Positions 30,742 through 41,771 of a stretch of DNA of 64,000 bases are shown here, piece by piece. Positions within the stretch are counted from its first letter, which is position 1; each line of letters begins with the position of its first letter. A program made the translations under genes and the position numbers. The DNA is from Trichosporon coremiiforme (lineage: Eukaryota; Basidiomycota; Tremellomycetes; Trichosporonales; Trichosporonaceae): NCBI GenBank assembly GCA_039545355.1, contig BCJJ01000006.1, forward strand, positions 62,001-126,000. The letters run 5' to 3'. Below the pieces are notes generated by a model. It was not told where the DNA came from. It made no database searches and saw only the letters and a program-made list of their open reading frames with translations.

Positions 30742-31051
30742 CTAGAGCTTGGCGCGGTTCAGCTTTGCGAACTCGGCCGCGACAATCTCCTTGATATCTT
30801 TCTTGAGCACCTTACCCGACGCAGCGCGCGGGAAGTCTTCCTCGAAGACCATGACGAAGACTGGCCTCGCGGCGTGCCGGAGGCGCGGGAAGGCAGTTTC
30901 GATGATGCTCTCTGGCGTCGCGCTGGCTCCAGGTGCAAGGGTGACGGCGACGGCGACGAGCTCACCGAGTGTCTTGTCCGGCACAGGGACCGCGGCGGCG
31001 TGCTCGATGCGGCTGTCGGCCGTGATGGCGTTCTCTACCTCTCCGCTGGCA

Positions 31052-31083
<32 letters not shown>

Positions 31084-32599
31084 TGCGCGATCGCTGATGG
31101 TCACGAATCCTTCGGAATCGACATACCCCACGTCGCCGGTGTTGAACCATCCATCGGGTGAGACGGCGGCGCGCGTAGCCTCCTCGTTTCGGAGGTATCC
31201 CTCCATCAGCATTGAGCCGCGGGCCATGAGCACGCCGGGGGTTCCTGTCGGCAGATTCCTCGACGTGTTCTCGGGGTCGACGATGCGGATCTCGCAAATG
31301 GGCACGGGCGGCCCACAAGAAGTGTTGTCGCGGACGTAGTCCGCGCCCACCAAGGATGTGATAATGCCATTCGTCTCCGTCATGCCGTACCCATTAGCGA
31401 TCTTGGCGTTCGGCCAGCGTCTGACGATCTCCTCGGGCAACCCGGCAGGCGGGGGCGCGCCTCCGTATCCGACAGACTTGAACTGCCAGTTGGCCGGCAG
31501 GAGGCCGGACTGGATGATACTCGTCGCGATGGCGGGCACGCCGCCGATGACGTCGACGCGCTCGTCGACAATCAGCTTCACGGCGTCCGGCACGCTCCAG
31601 CGGCGCGTGAACACGACCTTGTGTCCGTACGTCATCGCCTTCAGGAGCCAGGAGAGGCAGCCTGTAACGTGGAAGAGCGGGACGGGGACGAGCATGACGC
31701 TCGGCTCCTTTGGCGGGTCGTGGGCTGCGAGAGCGTCTTCGAGAGAGCCGCCAGCACGGAGGATGGCCCGCGCGACGGGGAACGCGGCAGTCGGGACATG
31801 GCTGAGGGCAGAGCGCTGGGTGACGAGAACGGCCTTGGGGTGATTCGTCGTGCCGGAGGTGAACATGATCATCCCGTCCGACTCGGGGTGCAGGCTGCGC
31901 GTGGCGCTGCCAGAGTCGAGCGCGCGGACGGCCTCTGAGCTCGCCGTCGGTTCCAGGCGGCGCAAGCCGCACTCCATCCCGTGATCCCAGCAGAAGGGGT
32001 CGATTCCCTTTGCCCTCAACTCTGGAATAATAGGTTGGATGAGGGCGGCAAGTTTACCGTCCACGAGCGTGATCTTGGGCTCAGTCAGGAGGAGGCAGTG
32101 CAGCTGCAGCGGGGCTGGCAGCGTCGAGTTCAGGAGCACGGGAACGGCGCCAGCAATGTGCACGGCACAGAAGGCGACGACCCACGCCGCGCTGTTGAGT
32201 CCGCCGAGAGCCACGCGGGTTCCGACTCGCACTCCCTGGTCCCACAGCCAGCCGGCGAGAATCTGGCTACGCAGCCGGACTTCGCGGTACGAGAGCTGTT
32301 CCCTGGATTCGCCGTCGAACGTCGGGGAAGACAGGAGCGGACGGTCGCCGAACATTTTGAGACGCTGCAGGATGAAGCTTCGGAAGTCGCGCGGTTGCTG
32401 TAGCGTCAGCATTGGTCTTCTAGAAGCAGAAACAGAGGGCGCTGGGGCAGGGATGACTAACGTTCTTCCACACGAGCTGCTTGCGCCCCTGGATCATCTC
32501 GTAGTCGAGCTCGAAGTGCGTCCCCGGCCCGGCCTCGACGAGCATGCGGTCGACCTCCGCCATGGACATCTGCGGCTCGGCTTGTGTCGTGGGCGCCAT
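30742..32599 (-). CDS. AMP-forming acyl-CoA synthetase with C-terminal peroxisomal signal AKL
   Basis: Two exons on the complement, 32599-32462 and 32397-30742, encode 597 residues. The acceptor after the CTGAC branch at 32405-32409 restores a smooth join (RKQLVWKN with QPRDFRSF). ANL motifs in order: MIMFTSGTTNHPKAVLVT (phosphate loop, about 221-238; the usual TGxPKG is changed to NHPKA), NGYGMTETNG, GWFNTGDVGYVD, RAKDIIIRGGENIASGEVEN, and AASGKVLKKDI with the catalytic Lys. It ends NRAKL, a PTS1, so I infer a peroxisomal enzyme activating a carboxylic acid to its CoA thioester. Chain length is unknown. A TATATA lies 66 nt upstream of the ATG. The gene pairs logically with the AKL-ending acyl-CoA dehydrogenase at 20 kb. 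Confidence 0.9.
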
Positions 32600-33191
32600 T
32601 GTTTCTCTTCGATGTGTGTGTCGTGCAAACGTCGAAAGGAGGAACACGTTACGCCGACGGCGCGTATATATTGGGCACTCGGGCTCCCCTCGCTGCTATC
32701 TCTCCGCCCACATCGTCGACTTCGACTTCTCCACTCTCTCCAACTCCAGGAACGTAGGTCCCGGAATCACGGTGTTCGGTAAAACCACGCGTACTGGTCA
32801 AGGTGGAGATTACAACGCGGACATCTCCGCCAGGTCTCGTGCCTGACTCGCTAACGTCAGACATGCTCCGTGTAGTCCGTCTCTTACGGACGTGGTAACG
32901 TTAACGCCGTCGTGTCCGAGAGCGTTCGGACCCGTGCTGAGGGCCTGACATTCCATAGTATCGCTTAGTGAAGCATCATGTCATGTCATGTCATTGGTGT
33001 GTGGTGTGCATGTGGTCATTACGTGGTTCAAAATATAGACAACTAAGGTACAACCCCCACCGCCCTTCGCGGCAGGTGGGCAATGCAAGAGCGATTCTAC
33101 TAGCCTAAGTTACAAACGATTCAGGAACTGGAGACGGTCTGGCAGTTCTCCGGGACGGCCGCCCTCGCCAGAGTCGCGTCTGTTACGGCCG
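32600..33191. other. Intergenic region with TATA element of the acyl-CoA synthetase gene
   Basis: TATATA at 32665-32670 is read on the complement 66 nt before the synthetase ATG. The rest (32860-33190) has no supported gene; ATGTCATGTCATGTC at about 32980 is a short 5-bp repeat. Confidence 0.4.
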
Positions 33192-35167
33192 TCACCCTGT
33201 TCGGGTCGGTTGTGGATGTGTTTCAGGAAACGGGCTCCCGCTGCCTGTTCCCGGCGGTCGTCGGAACTGGGCCCGGCGTCGCTTGTGTCCTGTTCTGTGA
33301 CGGACGTCCGGCAGCAGCGGGGATGGGCGTCGCACGGGCGGCATCGGGCACAGCTGTGGACATACGCGCGCTGAGGGGTGGAATGGGCGTAGAGGGCTCA
33401 CACTTGTGTCTGCCGCTCTTGGTCCAGACCTGGTCACCACAAGCCTTGCGGCCGGACAATCAAAGTCGTCGTCTGTGACGCTGATGCTGGCGTGACGGCG
33501 CCTGAAATGCCCATAGAGATCCTTCAGGTTCCTATTGCACAGGTTACAGTGTCCCACCTTGCTCACAGCGACCTTCTTCTCCTTTGGCGACGGCATGCCG
33601 AGCGCGATCTTGCGCTCGAGAGGAAGAACACAGAACTTGAGGTGGTTCTTCAAGTATGTTGAGCGGATCGCGCGTCGTCCACATTCACACAGCCTAATCT
33701 ATCTTGTCGCACTTGAAATTGTGCGGCGAAACAGCGCGTCGTAACGATGATCGAGGGAGAGATGGTTGTACATGTTCGAGATGAGAGGTTGATCGAGACA
33801 TGGGAGACACTGGCCGGCGCAGATCGCCTCCGAGATGAGCTTGGCGCGCTTCGCCGCCTTCTTTATACGCTTGCGCCCTGCCTTTGTCTTAGGTTGGAGC
33901 GCGTCAACGTCGATCGGCTCTAATTCATCGATGTCCTCGTCTTCCGAGTCGTCGTCCTCCGAGTCGCTGACGTCCATATGGGGGTTCTGCCGCCGCGGGT
34001 CTATGGACGGCTTAACGCCCTCGTCGCCGTCGGAGTCCAGCTCGTCCTCCTTGTCCTTGAAGAGCGGTTCGGGGTCGTCCCTCGACTCAGAGCCCCAGAG
34101 CTCGTCCTGTGTCCGCACGTTCGGGAGGAACTCAAGTCCTCGTCCTCGAGCTTGACAAAGGGCGCTTCGAAGAACAGCGGTTCTTGAGCGGGTGCAGAGG
34201 CCGCGGGTTCGCTGGCAGCGTCGCCAGGAACAGCAGGTTCGGCGGTTCCGGCAGGCGCAGCATCGGTACGCGCCCGATGACGGAGGCTCGGCTGCGTCAC
34301 CTGGAGCATTCGGTTCATGCGGAGGCGGGGCGGCGCGGGAGGGTAACGGCTTGAGCAGCGGCGGTGGGGTGCAAACGCCGGAGACGGGGCGAGGCGTACT
34401 GCCTCCAGCGCAGTTGCGCGCTGGCCGAGAGGCGGTGGGGAGCAGTCCTCGCGCGCCCTCTGGACCGCCGGTGAGTGGCCGCCCTTCTGGAAGGGGGACT
34501 GTCTACCGCGTTGCTGCTGGTACGGAGACTGTGCACCTCGGTGTTGCTGATACAGCGACTGGTTACCGCGCTGGTACGGCGACTGAGCACCCTGCCAGTA
34601 CGGCGAGCGCTGGCCATGCTGCTGAGGAGATGCGTAACCGTACTGCTGTTGCTGCTGGGGCTGAGCGAAGCGTACTGCTGCCGCGTGTACGGTTGATATC
34701 CATACTGCTGCTGCTGTTGGTGCTGCTGGAACGTCTGCCAGCCAGGCATCTGTTGTTGCGGCGGGGACTAGAAACCGTACTGCCGTTGCGGAGTCTGCCA
34801 GGACTGGCTGGGCGACGTGTTGCCCTTCAGACTCTTGGCCCTAGCAAGAGCGTCGTGGTAGAACGGCATGCGGCTCGCTGGTGTCGCATTCGCGCCCGTC
34901 GCGTTGGCGCCGGTCGCCTTCGGATTCTTGTGCCATTGGTTCTGGCGCTCGGTCTGGGAACCGGCCGTGGGCGTCGGGGGCGTCGAGAAAGTACGGCGTG
35001 CTGGAAGTGTTGCTCGTTGAAGTTGAGTTCGAAGGTGGGAGCTCGAGAGGCGGAAAAGGTCGTAGAGGTCGTAGGGTCGTCGAGAGGGATGGTGGAGGCT
35101 TGGGCCCCGCAGGCAGGTCACGTGGCATGGCCTTGACAGCCGCCATAGGGCCCGCGGAACGCCATGA
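33192..35167 (-). pseudogene. Broken Gln/Pro-rich, zinc-finger-like gene
   Basis: On the complement, coding-like sequence continues through all three frames. Frame one: SRMPFYHDALARAKSLKGNT, then QWQTPQRQYGF-type sequence, a TAG at 34770-34768, then more Gln-rich sequence. Frame two: a repeated GAQSPYQ/RGNQSLYQQ unit. Frame three: PPPHEPNAPGDAAEPPSSGA. Back to frame two: EPLFFEAPFVKLEDED. Frame three again: an acidic DSEDDDSEDEDIDELEP stretch and a basic KAGRKRIKKAAKRAK, then CLPC..HLSLDH, a TAG at 33701-33699, CECGRR..YLKNHLKFC and CNLCNRN..HFRRRH, three Cys/His units like zinc fingers. At least four frameshifts and two stops without matching splice sites suggest a decayed gene. An alternative is an intron-rich gene I cannot resolve, or assembly indels. 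Confidence 0.5.
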
Positions 35168-35427
35168 TTAAGCGAGTTCCCGGCCAAGTGTCTAGTGCAC
35201 GTTCTCTGTTCACCAACCCATTCACATCCATCCTTCACTCCTCCGTCTTTCACCTCATCTCTCACACCCTCCTTGCCCGGCCCTCGACACGCGTCCTTGT
35301 CGACCCCGCTGCTGCCCATCTGCGAGTCCCGACGCCCCCGCCCTGAGCCTCACCATCCACAGCATACATTACAACACCTGACATATCTTAATCTCGGACA
35401 CTCGCCGGAGCAAGGCCGATATCCACC

Positions 35428-37244
<1,817 letters not shown>

Positions 37245-37798
37245 GGCTACTACTCTGAGGCTCCCGCGCCGCCCCTGGTCGCCGCACAAAGCTGCGGGGA
37301 AAGTGGGTGCGGCGCATGCCGGGGGTGCCACTGGGCGCAATGGAGCGGCCAGCCGGGCAAGCCAAGCCAAGGATGCCAGCAGAGCTTCTTTGCGTAGCCC
37401 CTTGGTGTTGGCTACTAAACTAGTACCGTGTTACCATTGAGGCAGAAGAGAAGGAAGCGGCCGGGAGGGGAAGTGAGATGGACAGAAAGAAGCCAGAAAC
37501 CCCTCAGACAGAGTCACTTGTTAATTACGGATAGATAGATTATCGTGTCACATAGGTATCGGACTTAGTGTATGAATCCACGTATGTCATACAGTGAGTG
37601 CAGTTAAGCGTCACGTGCAGTGAAGCGACGGATTCTATTGATCGGTCGTCCGCAGGGTGTTATCGGCCGAAGCCGACGTCATGGTCCAAGCCCAAGCTGC
37701 AGGTGATGCGGAGACGCGATCGCGTCGACCATCTCGCCTGACAAGAACAACAATACCACTCCCAAACAGCAGGCGATAACTTGACGACAACGGAACGG
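37245..37798. other. Intergenic region between PHO85 and F-box-like gene
   Basis: 554 bp. The first 150 bp continue the PHO85 frame after its TAG. The rest is 3'-UTR-like then promoter; no clear element. Confidence 0.4.
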
Positions 37799-39673
37799 AT
37801 GGAATCGAGCGCCCCACGGAGCGGCGCAGCGACGGCGGATACGACGGGATGGACGCCCCGCGGCCGCCTCCCTCTTGAACTGGTGCAGTTCGTCGTTGAC
37901 GAGCTGCATCAGCAGCAAGCGCGGGGAACGCTCGCGTCACTGGCAGCGACAAGTGCGCCGATGCATGCGGTAGTCCTGCCTGTGCTGTATCGCCGCATAG
38001 TGCTTACGCGCGTGAACGCCGAGCGCGTCTTGGGTCTGAAGCGTGTCCCATCATCACTTCCTGCCAACGGCGGGCCGACGACGAACGGACCGACGGCGAA
38101 CGGATCGACTGGAGACGGAGGAGACGCAGGAGAAAAGTATGAGGAGGAAGAATACGATCCTCGCTGTCCGCGGTGGCACGACCCCCTCGCGTCCAACGTC
38201 GGCGCGCACCTCGCCCGTCTCGAGGCTGACGAGGTGTACTCACAACGCTTCGCTTTGCCTGTCGACCTGGCGCCGACGGGGGCCGAAACAGATGACGAGA
38301 GCTATCGCCCCTGTTCGCCCCGGACGCGTCCGAACCCGGGGCTGGCATACACGACCCACCTCGTGCTCGCTCAATGGCCGCAGCCTCATCTCGTGCGCTC
38401 AGTTTGCGCCCACCCCGGCACGCTGTTCCCCAACAGCACCCATTTCAGCATCAGCGCCCGCGCGGTCGCCCGTTGTCCGAAACTCCACGAAGCCTCTGGA
38501 CCCGACGACGTCTCGGCATTCTTGACGAAGCTGGCGCGCGCGGAGAGTGTCTGTGTCGCGATGCCCGGGAGCGAGGCGGCGAGCACGACTGGCCGCACCG
38601 AGTGGGTCTTGGGCTGTCTTATGCGCGAGGACTATGCACCCGAAAGCGTCACGGTGCACCTTGCCCGGCACAATCCGCCTGGCGAAGTTAGTGGAGGATA
38701 CGTCGCGCCCGAGCCTGAGGTTGGGGGCGTGTTCCGGCTCGCGGGGGCGTTTGGATGGTTCCCGCGGGCACCGGGCAGGACGAGCGCAGCGAGTCCCGCG
38801 AGTCCTGCGAATCCCGCGAGTCGCGCGAGCTCGTCATCAACAACAGCGGAGACAGTCGGGGCAGTGGCCGAGATCACGCTGCTCTACCCCCCCTCGACGC
38901 CGTACGCGCGGGACGACCTCCTCTCGTGGGTGTACTCGACTCTCCCGTCTCCGGGGCGTACTGTCAAACTCAGCCTACGCACGGCCTCGGAGGATGCGGC
39001 CGAGCAGCAATTCCTCGAGGAGGGTGGGGCAGCGTCCTCCGCCTGGTCCTCCGCCTGGTCCGCCGATGTGGGCGACTGGGCCTTCCTCCCCTGCGACTCG
39101 GACCCGGACCTCCTCGCAACTCTGGAGAGGGCGCAGGCGTACGCCCGTGCGCTGACTCGGCGCGCGGTTCGGTTGAGCAAGTCGCTCGACGAGGAACTGG
39201 ACGCGGCGAGTGTGGATGAGGCGGAGAAGGCGCTGAGTGCGGCGCGTCTAGCGCTGAAAGCTGCGACAGCAGCACTGGACGCCGCAGACGCCAAGACGCC
39301 TGGGCCTGAGCTCAGCCGGCTGCGAGAGGAAAGGCACGCGGCCGCCGTCGGAGTGGGCATGGCGTCGAAGGCGCTGAAAGCGGCCCACGCAGAGGGGGAA
39401 AGGAAACGGTCGATTCGACAACATGATGCAGGGCTCAGGTACGTCCAGACTGAACTGCATGCGGCCGAGGATGCGGCGGAGAGGGCACGGGACGCGTATG
39501 AGATGGATCGGAGGGAGAGGCGGAAAGCGAGACTGGAGAGCGTGCAGGTGCCGCGAGGCAGAATCAGCTTCAGAACCAAGGGGTGCGGGGTCTGTGGAAG
39601 GGAGACTGCCGGACGGAGGACGTTGAGACAGATCGTGGATGAGGCGTGGCTTGGCCCAGAGATAGATGAGTAG
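37799..39673 (+). CDS. F-box-like protein with C-terminal coiled coil
   Basis: A single exon of 624 residues from an ATG at 37799. Residues about 25-70 (RLPLELVQFVVDELHQQQAR then LASLAATSAPMHAVVLPVLY) have the pattern of an F-box: LP-x-E-L, a short helix, then hydrophobic residues before LYRRIVL. The middle has no domain I recognise and contains an Ala/Ser/Pro-rich insert with SPASPANPAS-type repeats. The last 200 residues are strongly helical, Ala/Glu/Arg/Lys-rich with heptad-like spacing (EKALSAARLALKAATAALDA), probably a coiled coil, ending in CGVCGRETAGRR. Not similar to the F-box gene at 9-10 kb beyond the F-box. Possible SCF substrate adaptor; function inferred only. Confidence 0.72.
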   Translation: MESSAPRSGAATADTTGWTPRGRLPLELVQFVVDELHQQQARGTLASLAATSAPMHAVVLPVLYRRIVLTRVNAERVLGLKRVPSSLPANGGPTTNGPTANGSTGDGGDAGEKYEEEEYDPRCPRWHDPLASNVGAHLARLEADEVYSQRFALPVDLAPTGAETDDESYRPCSPRTRPNPGLAYTTHLVLAQWPQPHLVRSVCAHPGTLFPNSTHFSISARAVARCPKLHEASGPDDVSAFLTKLARAESVCVAMPGSEAASTTGRTEWVLGCLMREDYAPESVTVHLARHNPPGEVSGGYVAPEPEVGGVFRLAGAFGWFPRAPGRTSAASPASPANPASRASSSSTTAETVGAVAEITLLYPPSTPYARDDLLSWVYSTLPSPGRTVKLSLRTASEDAAEQQFLEEGGAASSAWSSAWSADVGDWAFLPCDSDPDLLATLERAQAYARALTRRAVRLSKSLDEELDAASVDEAEKALSAARLALKAATAALDAADAKTPGPELSRLREERHAAAVGVGMASKALKAAHAEGERKRSIRQHDAGLRYVQTELHAAEDAAERARDAYEMDRRERRKARLESVQVPRGRISFRTKGCGVCGRETAGRRTLRQIVDEAWLGPEIDE

Positions 39674-39804
39674 AGTGTACACAACTGTCAGTAGTTTGGG
39701 AAACCGGTGCATTTGATACGCATGCATCTTTTCTTCTTTCTATCTAGCCGCGTGAAACGCGGTCACAGCTCACAGCTCGGCTTCGCTTGATGTCCGCTCG
39801 TCGA

Positions 39805-41273
39805 TCAGAGCTCATCCTTGAGCACGACCTGCTCGTCGACGTCGATGACGCCTCCGTCCTCGTCGGCCGTGATCTCGTCAACCTTCTTGGCGGCAAAGGC
39901 GTTGAGAATGTTGATCTTGACCTTGAGCTCGTCGAGCTTCCTGCCGGCCATGCTCTGGGAGCTCAGGAGGCCAGTGAGGCGGTTCTTCTCCTTCTCGAGC
40001 CACGCGTCGCCCTTGGCCTTGATCCGCTCCATCGCGCGGACGTAGTACTCGGCCGCGACGCGGGCCTTCTTGCTCGCCTCGTCGGAGACGGCGCCGGCCT
40101 GCTCGGCGGCCGAGCCCGCGGCGTCACTAGCGGCAGAAGTCAGGTTGGAAACGTACGCCTTGGCCTTCTCGTAGACTTCCTCACGGCTAGGGATAGACGC
40201 GATGTAAGCGGCGGCGAGGGCGTTGAGCTCGCCGACGGTGCCGGCGACGTCGTTCAGGAGACCAGTGGCGGAACGCTGCGTGCCGCAGTGCTCGTTCAGG
40301 AAGGAGGCGAACTGCTCAGCAGAGCGGCCGCCGGAGTACGCCATGGGGAAAGTCCAGTCCTTGGGGAAGAACTTGATGGTGGGGAAACTCTTGACCTCGA
40401 AGCGCTGGGCGATGGGGCGGTTCGACTCGTCGTCGGCGTTCATGAGCGCGACGACGACGTCGTCCTCCTCCTTGAAAGCGCGCGCGACGGCCTCGTACGC
40501 GGGCTTCATGTTCTTGCAGTGTCCGCACCACGGCGCCGTGAACGCGACGAGCACGTTGCGCGCGCCGTTGACGACGTCGTCAAAGTTCTCCGCCGTCAGC
40601 TCGACCGCCGCGCCGGGCGGGGGAGGCTTGATCGTCGACTTGACGCCAGACTTCTGCGTAACAAACTTGGCGAGTGTGTCCAGGTCTCGACCGCCGGAAT
40701 AATCCTCGGCCTCGAGCGAGCCGGGAGGGAACCACTTGAGCGTAGGGTAGCCGCGCACACCGAAGCGGTTGCCGAGGTCCTTGCCCGGCCCGTCCGCGTC
40801 AGTCTTCGCGATGATCACCTTGGAGGTCGGGAACGCATCGGCGAGCTGCTCGTACACGGGAGCAAGGTTCTTGCAGTGTCCGCACCAGGGGGCGTAGAAC
40901 TCGACGAGAGCGCCTTTGTCCTGACCAATGATCTGGAAGTTAGCACGGAACAGCCAGCGGTTGTGAGCGGCACAGAGGGTAGCTAGTGAGGCGAGCGACT
41001 GAGAGCAGAACGCCGAGCGCAAGGAGAACGGTGAACAGCAAGCCGATGCAGGACACATGCTAGCCACCGCGGCCCAAGCACCCGTTCTCGCGGTGACAAC
41101 CGCCGTTGTCAGAAGTCACGGCCGATCTTAGTCATGTCCAAGCCCAAGTGGAGGCCGCCGCCGAGGTTGCAACTCACCGAGTCAAAGTTCTTGCTGTCGA
41201 GCTCGACGACGTTGCTAGCGCGCACCGCGCCAATGAGCGCGAGCACAGCTCCCGAGATGAATGAGAGCCTCAT
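39805..41273 (-). CDS. ER protein disulfide isomerase, two thioredoxin domains plus D domain, C-terminal KDEL
   Basis: Two exons on the complement, 41273-41178 and 40932-39805 (245-nt intron, phase 0), encode 407 residues. Signal peptide MRLSFISGAVLALIGAVRAS. First thioredoxin domain has APWCGHCKNLAPVYEQL (CGHC at about 49-52), the second APWCGHCKNMKPAYEAV (about 168-171). A helical Ala-rich domain of the ERp29c/P5-D type follows, and the protein ends VVLKDEL. This is the layout of fungal TigA/ERp38-type PDIs. Role: disulfide formation and isomerisation in the ER lumen. Upstream a TGACGTGG element (41358-41365) fits the UPR consensus. The large intron is open in one frame but contains stops in the frame of exon 1. 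Confidence 0.94.
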
Positions 41274-41771
41274 GGTGGTCTGGGTGGTTGCTGACTCGGT
41301 GTCCCGCCGACTTGAACTTGTTGCGGCGGGACGCAATGAGCTGGCGATCTCCGTCTGTGACGTGGAAATCCGACGTGGCTATTGCCCATTAGCAAGCAAA
41401 TCATTAGGATCAGACGTACAGAGGGTTACAAAGTGTCCTAATAAGGCGAGGGGGTATGACGTATGTCAGCCGCAGGGGAGTCACGTGCTTCTCAGTGGCA
41501 GCCTGCGTTTTGCGCAACATCGGTGAAGTATCTGCTCGAGGACAGAGCAAAGTAAGCAGCGAGTGCAGCTAGGAACGCCGTACTGTACACAGATGCATGA
41601 TGAGATAGTCCTTTAATTTCTAATTAGCCCGTTTCCGTGCTCAAGTCACAGTCCAAGTGCACGTTATCCTATGACATGGGAAATGGTGTCCGAGTCGAGA
41701 GAGTTCAGTTGCAAGTCGAGACGATGTCGTGGAAGGAGTGGAGGGAGAGTGGAGGGAGGGGAGAGCAGAGC
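41274..41771. other. Intergenic region upstream of PDI, 3' side of the large membrane-protein gene
   Basis: 498 bp. The PDI promoter has TGACGTGG at 41358-41365 and CGACGTGG at 41371-41378. Further left is 3'-UTR-like sequence. No gene. Confidence 0.45.
41358..41365 (+). promoter_or_regulatory. UPRE site TGACGTGG upstream of the PDI gene
   Basis: TGACGTGG matches the UPR element consensus TGACGTG(G/A) exactly and lies 85-92 nt before the PDI ATG. A second near-match, CGACGTGG, follows at 41371-41378. LHS1 has a related site at 83-90 nt. An Xbp1/Hac1/Hxl1-type bZIP factor is the expected binder. Confidence 0.45.

Noticed and set aside
34192..35136. 314-codon plus-strand frame over the broken zinc-finger gene
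   Set aside because: Composition (Leu/Arg/Gly/Ala) is explained as antisense of Gln-rich sequence; the complement has recognisable finger motifs.
40933..41177. Coding exon inside the 245-nt PDI intron
   Set aside because: An open frame exists, but splicing directly from NFDS to IIGQDKGALVEFYAPW gives the expected thioredoxin domain with nothing missing.
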